DNA of 64,000 nt from Allacma fusca (GCA_947179485.1 OX359245.1:33715067-33779066); one strand, 5' to 3'. Positions 36,129-48,570 are shown, counted from the first letter of the stretch. The notes: generated from the letters alone by a model not told the origin. Program-made: numbers and translations.

Positions 36129-39100
36129 AACTTTAAGTTTATTTTGATTTCAATGGCAATGTGCTAAAGTTTCCATCAAATTTGAAGTTCCCGGGATGTT
36201 TGCTTGTAGCTAAAATTCAAAAGTACACAAATAATATTAATAGCGCAACTCCTTCCAGATGATCAGTACGAAGGGTTCAGCCATGTTTATAAATATATTT
36301 AAATCGAAGGTATTACCCAAAACATAGGACAAAAATTTAGGCTACAGTCGCTAGGCGTCTCAAGTAAGTTTCGAATAATTAAAGCGCAAGTTGCAAAATA
36401 ATAACCTAAAAGCTATTCGGATTTTATCACACAATTATTGTTTATTTTTTGCAAGAGTGTTTAAAATCATATCGGTCCTAAATTATATAAAACCCAGTTG
36501 ATATTTTCAGTAAAATCTGGAAAAGATTCCTTAATTAACCATCGCAAAACGCTTTCCCTAAGATTTTAAACGTATTACCTTATTCCACTGTTTTGATGAA
36601 AAGTAAAACAAACAGTGTTTCTGGAATTTAAAATCATAGGCACTTTTCTATAAAGAGGGGAAGTTTGAAATCCAGTTGATTTACTAACAATATCTGTAAG
36701 GAAGGAATCCGTGACCCTGTTCTCTAACACGAGTGTCACAAAAATACAAGTTGGATTAATTATGAAAAGGAGGAAAATTCCATTAGGGATTCCCGCTCCT
36801 TAAGTAGCTTCATATTGAGCATTTGAGACCATGACGCCTTGGCATGATTCCCTAACTTTTCCCAGAACTTGTACCGTATTAAAAAATAGTTCTTGTTCAA
36901 CATCCGCTCTCACACTATGTTGGGAAAATGTTCCATGGGCAAAGGCAAGATTCTCGCATTGTGGTAGGTACTTTCTCCCAACATATAGAATAGAAACTGG
37001 CGTTACACATCTGTGAAAACAGGAAACACGAGCTATATGAAAAACGTCAGCGAGAATGTGTGCTTAAAACTTGCACGTGTTAGTGCGTAAAACCTTGTAT
37101 GATTATTGCGACGGGGAAATGGCTCGCACAAAAGAAGTTTTCATGTTACTCTAAATTCTTGAGAGATTAGTCAAAACGGGTTTATAATTAATTGCTTGAG
37201 TATTGATTCTCGCGGCCGGATTAAATATCAACAAATTACATATCTACAATTAATTGATCAGGAATTTTGCGCATGAGGAAATTATGTTAAGTATGTGCAA
37301 AAATATTGTAAATATCATTTTTGGTTTTAATAAAATCAACTTTGACAAGCACTCAAGCGCAAAGTGAGGCGACATCTGTCTGTCGGTATTGTGACAACGT
37401 ATATGAAAGCTTTGTCCTGGGAATTTGTACCTCGGACAGCGTCTTTATCGGAGCCGTATGTATTACGCTGTATTTAAATGTGACCTATTTAAATTTTTTG
37501 AGATCAAACGGACGAGCCGCTCTGCTCCAAAATCAATTGGGATCTGACACATGCCGTAGCGTATATCAGGAAAATGTTTGAAATTGGTTCGACTGTTATC
37601 GTGATGACGGACAAGCAGACACACAAACAGTAAAACATTTAAATAATAGCGATAAGGAACTTCGCTTCACTTCGCGCGTAAAAAACCCTAAAAAATTACT
37701 CCTGACTTAAATCAAAAGCAGCAAAGAAAAGTGGAATTTAATCCTGTCGTCACTTTATCACTGGGTTCATTTAAAAATTAAATGAACCGTAATTACAGTG
37801 ACTTTAAACAGAACAATCTATAATCAATAAAGCCACAATATAAAGAAAATGAACTGTGAATAATGGTTTTGCTAAAATATTAAAGCACCTAGAAAAACAG
37901 AGTGCTCTTTGAATCACGCTCAGTTCAAATTTTTGCGATCATTCTCAAAATTATGTGGAAGTATAAAATTAAAAAACACTCTGAAAAATTAAACTGGGGT
38001 GTAGATGAGAATGTCATCATATCAATCCGTTTGAAAATTACTTACACAATTGGCTCTTTAACGGCTTTGAAATATTCAATTAGTCCTCAATGTACGGAGG
38101 GTATGAACCAGCCATGCAGATTCAGTCACTACTGTTACTACTTATTAAAGTTCATAGACAACAAGTACATACCTATTATGATGATAAGTTCGCGTATGTA
38201 CTACAGATGCTTGTTAAGTTAGTAATTAGGGAAAATGAACAAGTTTTCGTTAATGAGGTCTCCCTTATTTTTCATTGTGGGTGAGAAATATTCCTGAGAC
38301 CTTCTCGCACCTTAACATTTTTAACTGTAGCTTTTCTAAGACTAACCCAACGAAGGACGAAGGAAGGAGCATGTTTGAATAGGATGATACGTATATATTA
38401 TCAGTTATGGCGTGATTACGGAATAACCCAGGAGGTTAACAAGAACGCTCCAAGAAAACCTCAATCCCCAGTATTTGTCTCAATAATATATTATTAACAA
38501 CAGTATTGATGATTTCCTAATGACAGTACACAATATTCGCATGAATGCCGATTCGCACGAAAATAGAAATATTGTTTTTAATTGAACAGGTAGAGAACAG
38601 TAGTGACCAGACAGTGGCATAACAATGTAAGTATTTGTTTGTGAGGGTACTCCAATGAATGTGAGAGCATGAGTAAATCTTGTTGCACTTTTAATTACAT
38701 CACTCTTTGAATTCCTGATTTTAAGGAAGGCATTTTAATTGTAAGTAGTTACGTAAATCTTGAACAGGTTTAATATGGCTAATTAATTTGTTTTTTAACT
38801 TCTTACCGTTTCTGTATGTAATAAATCGGTACTTTACCTTTTTCCCCGGCTTGCTAATTAGAGAAAGAATACACATTAGAAATAATTAAGTCCTGGTCGT
38901 TGAAACTTCTCATATTGACCTTGATAAAAAATTCATATCAGAAATGTCTGGAAGCAAGTTGAATTTTTTTCTATGAATCGCAACCCCATTCTGCGTCTAC
39001 TTTTTTCCAAGTCCTAAAATCGGTCGGAATATGATTCGCATATATTATAATAGCAATCCTGTAATTTGACTGGTGTCTGGAAGAAAGCTTTAGCAATTCA

Positions 39101-40002
39101 AGAAACCATGAGCTGCTTTGCATCACAGCATTCTCCGTACATAATTTTACCAAAAAATTCTATGATGCTGGTAATCGGATGAATTATATCACAACTTCGT
39201 ATCCAGTTGTATGTAGCGGCTGTAATTGGTTTCATCATATCCTCGAATGCTGTATATAGCAAACTTTCAATGGAAATATTTTATATTCTTAAGAGTTACA
39301 GTTATTAATATTTGTGCTATCAAATCATTATATAATTGTTGATAGGAAATGTGTGTTTCATTACGTCCCTCATGTTAATCCCTTCATAATGATGCTCAAT
39401 CTTAAAATATACTTGTAAAACACGGGAGCAATAGTTTGATAGGTAGCGACAAGTAAATATTGATATAAGGTTGCCGCCGTAGTGACATGAATTATTGATG
39501 GTTTATTTTGTAACACGACTCAAAAAGTTAAACTCCCTGTTTTTGAAGATTTAACATGTAGATCCCCTATTATAAGTAATACTACTGGGATTATACCCCA
39601 ATATATCAGAGGACCTTAGAGTTTTCTATACGCCATGTTGCGGGCGGAAACATTTGCATTTAGTAAATATTTGAACATCAAATTGTAGTTAGGTTGTACA
39701 TAATTTATTCAAAATTTCCCAATAAGAGGCTGTGAAAAAGACGTTCTTAGAAGTCGAAGGAGGAAAATTAGTTATTCAGTATAAAGAGATGGGTGAAATG
39801 CTGGTTCTTTGATAAACTGAGGCACAAGGGAAGATAAAGTGTTTTCCAAATTTTATCATTGCTCCATCGAGCCGAGTCTACTGTCGAATGGGCAAAAAAC
39901 TAAATGCAATCGATGATCCATAGCTAATTGAGCGTAGCGCTGACTTGTAAACATGGAATTATATAAATGCTCCGTAGACATGAAAATAATTCCTTTTTTT
40001 AA
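36129..40002. other. Gene-poor spacer
   Basis: No recognisable gene in 3.9 kb. The ORFs at 37321-37581 and 37902-38284 lack domains. The segment 37580-37680 (GACGGACAAGCAGACACACA, then CTTCGCTTCACTTCGCGCG) looks like the end of a repeat element, but borders could not be fixed. Confidence 0.4.
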
Positions 40003-40005
40003 TTA

Positions 40006-40426
40006 GGGGGCATGCATAAATTATATAAAGCTAATTTGCCCCATTTTCGACCACCTCCGACCCCGAGTAACGCATACGTAACGCTGTCATCTAACCCCCA
40101 ATATCATGCATAACGCAATGATAATTAATTTATGCATAACTTAAATAATTAGTGCTAAAATTATATCGGAATACTCCCATTAACCTTATTGTGTTAATCC
40201 AACTTTTTTTCCAAAATAGCTACATCGCATTCTGTGAAAGGGCACATTATACACAAATATTTTCACTAAATATGCCAAGAATGCCTACGCGTTAAAATCG
40301 GGTCTAATCAAATATTGCGTTACGTAAAAGAGTACACAGGTACTACCTTCTGTGCGTAACGTTAGCGTAACGTTAAGAAAAACTACCACCGACCGTCTAA
40401 GCGTTATATAATTTATACATGCCCCC
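40006..40426. mobile_element. 421-bp MITE with 26-bp TIRs and TTA target duplication
   Basis: Left end GGGGGCATGCATAAATTATA and right-end complement GGGGGCATGTATAAATTATA continue to 26 bp with two mismatches. TTA occurs on both sides (40003-40005 and 40427-40429). A TTA/TAA TSD with G-rich ends suggests a PIF/Harbinger-type non-autonomous element. The interior repeats TAACG/CGTAAC words in both orientations. There is no coding capacity. The TSD is only 3 bp, so superfamily placement is tentative. Confidence 0.75.
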
Positions 40427-40435
40427 TTACTACTA

Positions 40436-40780
40436 TTGTTACCCGTCGGAACTCTAAAAGGTAGGAAAAGGGTTGTCAAAAGTCTTAAGGGTCAGCCAAG
40501 TAAATGTGATGAATTAAGGACGCGACGGCGGGAAGCTAATTCATTGGTAAAAATCCGTGCAATGCACCGATTTCAGCAAACTCCGTTTGCAGGTGCACGA
40601 AGGCGAAACTTGCGCACCCGTGACAATTTTAAGTTAATTGTTACAGTGGGTAAAAAATTGGAAGGTATTTACGGCGACCAATTTATTAAAAAACGAAAGC
40701 TCGAAGAAAAACGTCGCGATGTAAAACTCGTAATGTCATTTCTACATGACGCATTGGTGGAGCTTGTATGCTATTTATGA
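40436..40780 (+). CDS. Unrecognised basic ORF beside the MITE
   Basis: The frame is open from the edge of the MITE to TGA at 40778-40780. It gives a Lys/Arg-rich sequence (clusters RTRRREA, GARRRNLRTR, KKRKLEEKRRD) with a more even codon composition than neighbouring chance ORFs. The first codon counted is TTG at 40436. The first in-frame ATG is near 40560 and would give about 72 residues. Removing the MITE exposes a stop just upstream, so the MITE did not split a longer frame. No family is recognised; it may be a mobile-element fragment or a nuclear protein. Confidence 0.3.
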   Translation: MLPVGTLKGRKRVVKSLKGQPSKCDELRTRRREANSLVKIRAMHRFQQTPFAGARRRNLRTRDNFKLIVTVGKKLEGIYGDQFIKKRKLEEKRRDVKLVMSFLHDALVELVCYL

Positions 40781-41599
40781 ACAACCCTATGGTGACACCT
40801 GCTTTGACTAATAGTTCAAGTTGTATTATGTCAAACTACTACGTAGTTTATAACTCGTCCGCTATGTGGCAATTGTATATCCTTGCAGTAACGATTTTAT
40901 AGATTTTAATTAATTGCCATTAACCTAGCCGCAGCTTGTGATCGAAATTATGAAAAGGCACAAAAACAGCGAATAACCTATTAGTTGGTACTTACCATTT
41001 CGTTAAGTTGTGTTGTTAGGGAGATATCGAGACTACAAACCTTGGGTGAGAGTATTACGCAAATGTATAAGAAAGTTTCACTTTCTAAAGAGAAAACAGT
41101 TGCCTAATAAAGTGTGTTCGTTCGTAACTACAAGTAGATTTGCTGTGCCGGTTTTGCTTGCATACCCATGCACTTAGTTCTTAACACCAGTGAGATCCTT
41201 TCCGCTTTGCTCCTTATTTCCGACTTCCTTGTCTCTTTATCCTTTCCTCGCTCTCTTTTTACTCGCTCCCGCTCGTGTCTCTAATCGCGGCGGTTACACC
41301 TCTTTCTCAACTTACTTCAAAACTATTCTCTCGCATTACCCAATAAGCAGATAAGCAGTTTCCCTCAAATTCATTAATTCCTAAGACTTCTGTAAATCTT
41401 CCTACCAATTATAGCCGGTTATTGATGACAACGCAAGCTGAAACCGTTTTAATTTTATATCCGAGGGTGGTAACGCCTCTAATGAGTTTCCATTTTGGCA
41501 AATCTTGACCATGTAAGTTGTACGTGTAATTACTCACTCAATAAATTCTACGTCAGGTTGTCAATTCGGTTGATAGGTCCTATATCTTTGTGTGTACCA
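40781..41599. other. Spacer; possible remnant of LTR-like sequence
   Basis: No gene. The segment 41180-41300 is pyrimidine-rich on the + strand (TTTCCTCGCTCTCTTTTTAC). It may belong to the decayed element to its right, but no paired LTRs were found. Confidence 0.3.
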
Positions 41600-42863
41600 T
41601 AGAGTTTTAAGGTGATTTTCTAATCTCTCTGTTGATCAGTTTTAGGGATCACTGAAATATTTGGTTTACTAATGGGTACTTCCTTTACCTGTCTGATCAT
41701 TTCATGAGTGACATTCTTTACGTTGTTTCACAGGTTGCGATGAATGACTATGTTCTGCGAGTTCAGCTAGTAGCAGAAACGTTTTATCCCCATTCTTGCT
41801 GGTAAAGAGTTATCCATCGCGACAACCACTTCCCGATGTTTTCAATAGTCTTCCAACTAATCATCTAATTATTTCTTCTTTTCTCCGCCAGAACTACATC
41901 AATCTTGATTGTAGTTCTCTTTATATTGCTTAGTTCCCAAAGTTTCTACATTTTAATATTGCTACTTATCTTCGTCATCATCGCTTTTTGTGATACTACA
42001 CGCGGGTGGTCGGATATTTCCGTCCCCTGCCTTCGGTTTAGTTTTGAACAACTTCTTACCTTCTCGAGTTGTTTGTACCGGAGTGAGCGAAACAACAGCA
42101 GCGCTTCCACAGTGGGGTTCCACCGGTCGGAACCTCTTTTGTGTCAATTATCTCGAACGATTTAGCGATCTTCATTCTGAACTTCCATTCCCGCAACTTC
42201 TTCTCGACTTTTTTTAAATGATTTAGGTCAAGTCCTAGGGTTCGATCAAAAAAACCTGTAGAGCTTCATTCCAATCTCGTCCTAATTTGTCTGTATGAGC
42301 TATCGTGGCCTGAAGTATCTGCATATCTCCTAAGTTGTCCCTACTTTCTACTTGCGTGGCACAGGCTATTGCTGCCAAAATCAACTCTACTCTTGCTCCC
42401 TGGATTTCCAGTTTTCGCGCTAGCTATTCTATTTTCTATTGAATTAGGACTCTTTTAAATGTGATATGCACATGCAGATGACATGCAAGTTATTTGAGCA
42501 CACGATTCAACAATTGCTTCTACTTTAATGTTATTTAATAAATGTAACTACGTCTTGACCCCGGAAGTTTCCTATTCCTCCTCGGCGTTGTCCTCTCAAG
42601 AACGTATTGGTTCCTCCTCCAATTTTTTATTTCACGTCCTTGGAAATTATTGGAATTTTCTGTCTTGTATTTCTGTGCCGCAAGTCCTTTTCATTATGTC
42701 CATATTTGGAGCAATAAATACGATAGCTTTCAAATTGTTGAGTATTGAATGCGTATTGAATGTCCAATGTAGTTAATGTATAAATAGGTAAAAATCCATA
42801 CTTTTTACTGCTAAAATTTTTAATGTTTTGTTTTCCCTTATAGTTTAGAGTTTTGCAAATCAT
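41600..42863 (-). pseudogene. Decayed coding region, retroelement gag-like
   Basis: Minus-strand translation gives coding-like stretches in shifting frames with several stops. At about 42700 a degenerate zinc knuckle (CSKYGHNEKDLRH, two Cys replaced by Tyr and Leu) is followed by an RG-rich stretch (FLRGQRRGGIGNFRGQD). At about 42240-42430 lies a helical-looking segment (LEIQGARVELILAAIACA, then QILQATIAHTDKLGRDWNEA). At about 42150-42230 there is LKKVEKKLREWKFRMKIAKS, and further fragments run to about 41620. A CCHC knuckle followed by RG repeats suggests a retroelement nucleocapsid. The order of pieces means two different relics may be adjacent. No intact reading frame remains. Confidence 0.4.
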
Positions 42864-43305
42864 GAAATTCCGATGAATGAATATTCTAGGGTAGTTCTAT
42901 GTCAACATCCGAAGACTTAATTAAGTTTCCTGTGGATCGATATTTCTGCAGTTGTTGCATAAAACTCCAACGGGTTGCATCTGTTTATCTAGCGTATGTA
43001 TATTAATATTACTGAATATAGTTATGTTTACATTATTTACAATTTTTTTCGTTAAAACCAAAGTAATGTTTCATCGTTGCAAATTATGAAGCATGTTTAA
43101 CAAGAACCAGTTCGTTCCAGAAGCAACCAGCTTTATTCCACCAAGTGGTTTTACAAAAATAACAGGTCTGATGATTAAAATTGCTTGAATCGGTACTACA
43201 CGTTTTGTTTAAGAGAGTTGAGTCATTCTTAAAATTTACGTGCAAATACGCAGGAGTAACAATAGGATAACTAAAATAAATTTGATCCAACCAACTTGTT
43301 AAATT

Positions 43306-44065
43306 TTGTTTAATAATAATAATAATAATAATTTATTAGGTCGATTTGGACTTACGAGTCCCTACTCGAGCCCTTACAACGTTGTTTGTGTTTTACATAC
43401 CAGAATCATCTGGTTATATGTGTTCCTTAAATTATATCCAATTCAGTCACGGTTATACTTATTGTTAGTAATTTCTTACTCCAACAACTCTTTAAAAAAT
43501 TCTCTCATTTTCATTGCCGACTTCCAGAACCAGAAAAGTCTCATATACTCTTCAGTATTGCGGTGCTCCATAATCATTTGGATTAGATAGTTGTTTCTAT
43601 TGATATCTTCGCTGCCTCTGAATGAGCTGTTGAGGTGTCTATATTGCCTGTAGTGCACATATTCCCACATTATATGAATGTGATCCTCGATCATTTGACT
43701 GTTACATAATTCACAAATTGTACTTTTCTCCTTAGCCTTCCATACATTGTACATACCATTGAGCATGTAAGCCTTGCCCACACAGACCTTGGGTATTCCG
43801 CTACGCAAGTTTTGTACTAACTGTACAGTTGGCCAGGATAAATTTACGTTAAAGAATTCACTAGCTATTACATGTGTTTTAATTGTACGAAGTTGTTTCA
43901 ACATAGGGTTACTTTGTTATCCCTTTACATCGTGATTCACTGGCCACATTTAGTGATTAGCAATGATACTAGAGAGTTTCACTTTTGAGGGATCACTTAT
44001 GATTTCTTCAAATGCTGCTTCCATCTGTGATTCTTTGAACATTTCCTGAAGTTGTAGTATCCAAT
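43306..44065 (-). mobile_element. 5'-truncated non-LTR retrotransposon tail with (ATT)n 3' end
   Basis: The minus frame ending at 43476 carries CELCNSQMIEDHIHIMWEY, i.e. CX2CX9HX4 with the final Cys changed to Tyr. This is the C-terminal zinc-like motif of I/jockey-type elements. Coding-like sequence continues upstream to about 44060 (FKESQMEAAFEEIISDPSKV) through at least two stops, so it is dead. The 3' UTR contains GTTGTAAGGGCT and ends in a (TAA/ATT)n tract at 43311-43333, the tail type seen in I elements. The same UTR and tail recur at 49055-49119. Confidence 0.6.
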
Positions 44066-44489
44066 TAATTGTTTAATAGTGTAAATTGCAAACTCATGCA
44101 TAGATTACCCAAATTTATTTTGCATTCCAAAAACTCATTACCGCACACTTGTACTTGTATGGACAATTTTGTGTTGAAATATAATTTTATTAGATATTCT
44201 TTGTGCTTTTTGTGCTTTCAAGTTTTTTATGTGAACCATTTTAGAAATGGAATTTAAATATTTTTTAAAATATGCTCAATTAACCTTAGCGCTACATCCT
44301 TTACCAATTTCGAGTTTTTAACATTTTGCTAAATATTTCGTAAAGGCTTACTTTGCCTGAATAATCGAATCCTGAGAACCCTTCGAAAAAGTCCAATTAT
44401 GGATGTAATATAAAAGAAAGGGGGTTTTGTTATTTTTGATGAAACAATATTTCAACGCAAATTCAAAAGAAATGTGTGTTATACCCAAC

Positions 44490-44660
44490 ACGGACAGCAC
44501 GAAATCTGTGCTGACTTGCATATGTTTGACACAGAAATGTTGTGCGTTCGTACGTACACTGACATAAGTGGAAGGTGGCTTCCACAAGTTCTCACATAGA
44601 TATGTGAGCTTTGTGTCAGCACAAGTCGTGACATATGCAAGTTACTAAATGTTGTGCGGG
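44490..44660. repeat. Inverted-repeat cluster upstream of the Harbinger Myb-like gene
   Basis: GTGCTGACTTGCATATGT near 44510 is matched in inverted form by GTCAGCAC and ACATATGCAAGT near 44615-44645, with extra GACATA and TGTGAG words between. This may be the terminal or subterminal region of the Harbinger unit. No matching partner was located beyond 47.1 kb, so element ends are not called. Confidence 0.35.
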
Positions 44661-44802
44661 AAAAACTTAACAAAGTAAGTATGTACATGATGTGTTAAGG
44701 ACATTATTATTAAAACCCAAAACATTTAGGAAGTTTCACACTTCAAGACAGTTTCAAATTTGTTGACTAAAAATAGTTTTGATTTGTGCAAAGAAATTCA
44801 AA

Positions 44803-45920
44803 ATGAGCAAAAAGGTTAACTGGGAAAAGAGTGAAATATTTGCATTAATTGAACTATGGGCAGAACAGGAAAGACAATTAAATTCGGGAACTGCCAAAAA
44901 ACCAATTTTCGAAGATATTTTGGCAAGGCTTTCTGAATTGGGAATCAAAAGAAATGCTTTACAAGTGCAACGAAAAATTAGTTGTCTTCGCGTGGAGTAT
45001 GCCAAGAAGAAGCCAGGTATAACTGGTTCATCTCCATCCAAGTGGCAGTTTTATGAATCTGTTCATAAAAATTTGCATGGAAGCCACTACTTTAATCCGG
45101 AGAACATTACAACTTTCGATGCAGGGGTTGAAGGTAAGGCAGTAAAATTATTTGTATACTCATTATTTATTGTATATTGTATACCATGTAAACCAAAGAA
45201 ATGGATTCTATTATTTGTATACATTTATTATGACCAAAAAATACCAATTAAGTTAACAGGAAATAAAATATTTATGTAAATAATATAGAAGACAACGTCG
45301 AAGAGGTAGTAGTGGTTTTGGATCAGGAAGAATCGAACACAGTGGATGTTCTGAATATCTTAGAGGACTAACCAAGTACAAATCATATTGCAGTACCAAT
45401 CAGCCAAAGCAGTCGTAAGTTTTTTATGTAATTATTTAAACCTAAAAATCTGATCACATTGCGTCCGTATAAAATTACGTACAATTCAGTATCTAATTAG
45501 CTTTCACGTACAATGTATATACTGGCGTTTGCATACTCGAAAATAATTTGAGAAAGTTAATATACACATTCAATATTTTTTTACACATACTTAGGGGCGG
45601 TTAAAGAAAGAAAGAAAAGACGCATAGCTAGTACTAGAATTCAGGAGGACGTTTTTGATTTCTTGAAGAAATCCAAACAAGAGGATTCTCTTTTGATGGG
45701 ACGGATGGTTAAAAGTCAAGAGGATACAAATACTCTACTTAGAAAAATGGTAGAAAATATGTCTCAGCTCGTGAAGGTTGCTTCGCAACCTTCGATGACC
45801 GGATGACAACACTCCCCATACATTGGATTTCACCCTACTCACTTTTCACAGTCAGCATTTCCATCTTCATCAACAAGTGGCTCATTTAATGGAAGTAGCC
45901 CAAATAGTCCGTCAATGTAA
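44803..45920 (+). pseudogene. PIF/Harbinger Myb/SANT-like accessory protein gene, broken by two stops
   Basis: Three exons fit in one frame: 44803-45133, 45289-45414 (phase 1 joins, GTAAGG and GTAAGT donors) and 45595-45920. Exon 1 begins at ATG and encodes a Myb/SANT-like domain at residues about 6-70 (NWEKSEIFALIELWAEQE ... QVQRKISCLRVEY). Exon 2 is acidic, and exon 3 is basic then helical (LLRKMVENMSQLVKV) with a Ser-rich tail. An in-frame TAA at 45369-45371 and TGA at 45804-45806 interrupt an otherwise continuous frame that closes at TAA 45918-45920. Both stops can arise by C-to-T change (CAA, CGA). Harbinger elements encode such a DNA-binding partner, which helps nuclear import and target binding. 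It lies tail-to-tail with the transposase, 101 bp apart. A shorter product ending at the first stop (about 136 residues) is possible. Confidence 0.7.
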
Positions 45921-46021
45921 TTATATGTACTGTGTATGTATAATTCAATTACAATGATATAACAGTATTACAATGAGTCTAGCAAAATATCATTTACTTT
46001 ATTCCACCAATACTATTAGAA

Positions 46022-47097
46022 TTAACGAATTTCAAAATGTAAAGGATTCATTTCAAATTCTTGCACCAACGCAAGGCGTATACCTTCAGCTGTAGGTTCA
46101 TTGTTTATTTCTCCTTGATGGTGTGGTTGTTGGTATCCCTGCTCCATTAAAGCTTCTTCTTCGTCCCAAGCATCCTCATAAGTGGCGTTTTCAGACTTGC
46201 AGTAATTATGTAATGCAAACGCTGCAAGAATTACTGGAGCAACCTTCTCTACCATGCATTCCTGACGCTTCAACACCCTTCGCCATCGACCTTTCACCTG
46301 CCCAAATACATTTTCGATTATCCGTCTTGCCCGACTTAGTCTTGAATTAAAATATGTTTTTGTTGCAGAGAGTTCCGATCTGTGAGTGTATGGTTTCAAG
46401 CACCAGGTTTCCAATCGGAATGCACTATCTCCAATGAGATGGAATGGTATCTGAATATTATTGTAGACACGTGAACCAGGGGGAAGTCCTTCTCTTTGCA
46501 GTTTTAAAACTAAATTTGACGATCTGAAAATTGTCGAATCATTTGCGCGTCCAGGAATGCCGGCTTTGACATATGTTACTCTGCCGTCCGCGTCACATGC
46601 TGCAAATGCAATGCAGCTGTACCATCCTTAGAAAAGTGTAAAAACAGTTGTCCGGATAAAATTTATTTATTCTTATTGTGAATCATCATTAGCGACATTT
46701 TACCTTTAAAATTATAGTAATCCGTACATCGTTCCACAAGAGGGCTACAGGGAAAGTGGCAACCATCAATAGCTGCAACACCCATGGGCCAGTTCCACAG
46801 GTCTTCAAATCGTTTAGCCTTTTGTTTGTATTCCTCCTCAGTCGCTGGCCAGAGGATGTATGTTTTTGGTATAACTTCATTGACAGCAGCGACAAAATCA
46901 TCAAAACATTCTTGCACGGTTGTGACACCAACTCCGAATAGACCAGCAATATCCTTTAGCTCGGAACATGATGCCAAACATTTTACACCTATCATAACGC
47001 GTTTTGTGATGTGTATGGCGCGTCTTAGAAATGTGTCCTTCTTCTCCATCCATGGCCGCAATTCTTCAACCAGTTTGTCTATGGATTCCTTCGTCAT
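46022..47097 (-). CDS. PIF/Harbinger (HARBI1-like, DDE_Tnp_4) transposase
   Basis: Exon 1 is complement(46704..47097) and exon 2 complement(46022..46626). The 77-bp intron joins in frame (AAAG|GTAAAA ... CTAAG|GATGG), giving 332 residues. Residues about 29-62 are a helix-turn-helix (SELKDIAGLFGVGVTTVQEC). The catalytic triad is present: D111 in AIDGCHF, D198 in IGDSAF, E236 in RIIENVFG; the family hallmark PGRANDS is at 156-162. The C-terminus HNYCKSEN... is typical. The first ATG is directly preceded by TTTCAG|G, and in relatives an aromatic-Arg pair precedes this Met, so an upstream exon may exist that I could not find. The frame is intact, unlike its partner gene. It may be an inactive element copy or a mobilisable one; TIRs were not located. 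Confidence 0.8.
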
Positions 47098-47100
47098 CCT

Positions 47101-48475
47101 GAAATGAGAGTTATACTCCCTCCTAACATTTGCTATCCCTTACGTGCCCAAGCCCAAAGGACTCTACCCAAATGCGATAACAGTTTTGTTAAAGCCTCTA
47201 GAAGTTCTTACAAACTGGCTATGATTTGGATTATTTGCAGAATTTTAAATAAGTATTTGGATATACCTTTCCAACTAATTTCTTCACTATGACTAACTCA
47301 AAAGGAATTTTTGATACAAAACGTTTGTCATGTTATTAGTGACATTTTTAAACCTGAATACCTACCTTTGTCTACAGTAAGTGCCTCTCATGTAAATATT
47401 ACGAAACGGGGCTATGCCTTGTGTTACAACATTAGGATGTGTTGCCTGTTGAAGTTAATAAAAACTGCTGGAAATTAGCAACAATAGTTTTAAAACTTTT
47501 GAATGTCATTTAAAAAAAGGATTCCAATAATTTCCGAATGTTTGCCTACGTTAATTTCTTTGCCATTATATAACAACCAACGAGATGCTCACATAACTGT
47601 ATTCTCCAGTAATTGTGAATGTCGGACGGAAAACTCAAGGCTAGTACATACTGTATCATCAAAAATAGTATTCCATTTGAGGTTCAAATGATTTATTACA
47701 TCCACCGAGCAAACCTTCCAAATCAATGATTACGGCTCTAATCGCAGATTAAATAAGCAAATTGTCATGTCACAAAGGTCTCATGTCAGAGCCACATAAT
47801 CCACATATGGATCAAGCAGCTGTTCAGAGCAGTATAGAATTTCACGGAACATATGCATGACCAATGAAATTTCCGGTGTGAAGCCTTCAGTCACTTCATA
47901 GCAAAGATTAAGCTGGGAATAATTGTTATGTAAAGATTGCACAAGTGTGTGGTACTAGCCTTGACAGCTCTGCAATTTACAGACAAGTTCACCAATATAA
48001 TAAATTAAGAAATGCATAAATGTTCAAAATACAGGGATTACGGGAAATCAGCATTGACAATTAACTTGACGTGTGATTTCGATAGTTGCTTATAATGCAA
48101 GCCAAGTATAATTTATTACTACCAAAGGTTACATGATTTAGAATGATTAAATAGAAAGGTTTGAAAGACTGAGTATGTTAATTAAAATAAACATACAGCA
48201 AATTCTGATGTGAATACAATTTTACTTGCTTATTTTGAGAAGTTAAGCCTTCAAGGTAAAGTTCCAGTGCACATTGGACATTGGGACTTCTTCCTGAAAG
48301 GAGTAATCTCTCGCAGTAAAATACTATTGCTAATCAGTTGTTACTAAAATGTTACCCGTACTCATACTGAATGGGAGATGGTAGTGTAGAAGGACAATAT
48401 TATTAAATGCAGGACGTTTCATTGCAAAGGTTGTACACCTGATAATAAATTAATTGTCTTCGTTGGAGTATTTTT
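47101..48475. other. AT-rich spacer after the Harbinger unit
   Basis: No recognised gene. An upstream transposase exon and the right terminal repeat should lie here if the element is complete, but neither was identified. Confidence 0.4.
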
Positions 48476-48477
48476 TA

Positions 48478-48570
48478 GAGTAGCGCAGTGATCTAAAGCT
48501 CGAATGCTGTCTGCACGTCCGCATGTCCGCGTGCACAATTAGTCATAAGTCCTTCCGGTGTAAAAAAATA
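48478..48570 (+). repeat. Possible tRNA-derived SINE head
   Basis: TAGCGCAGTGATCTAAAGC at 48481 resembles an A-box of tRNA-derived SINEs (TRGCNNAGY). A good B-box was not found within the expected distance, so this is weak. Confidence 0.2.

Noticed and set aside
46123..47107. Plus-strand ORFs opposite the Harbinger transposase
   Set aside because: Antisense shadows of the transposase exons.
48478..48570. A tRNA gene
   Set aside because: Only an A-box-like word is present, with no B-box or cloverleaf; kept only as a weak SINE hint.
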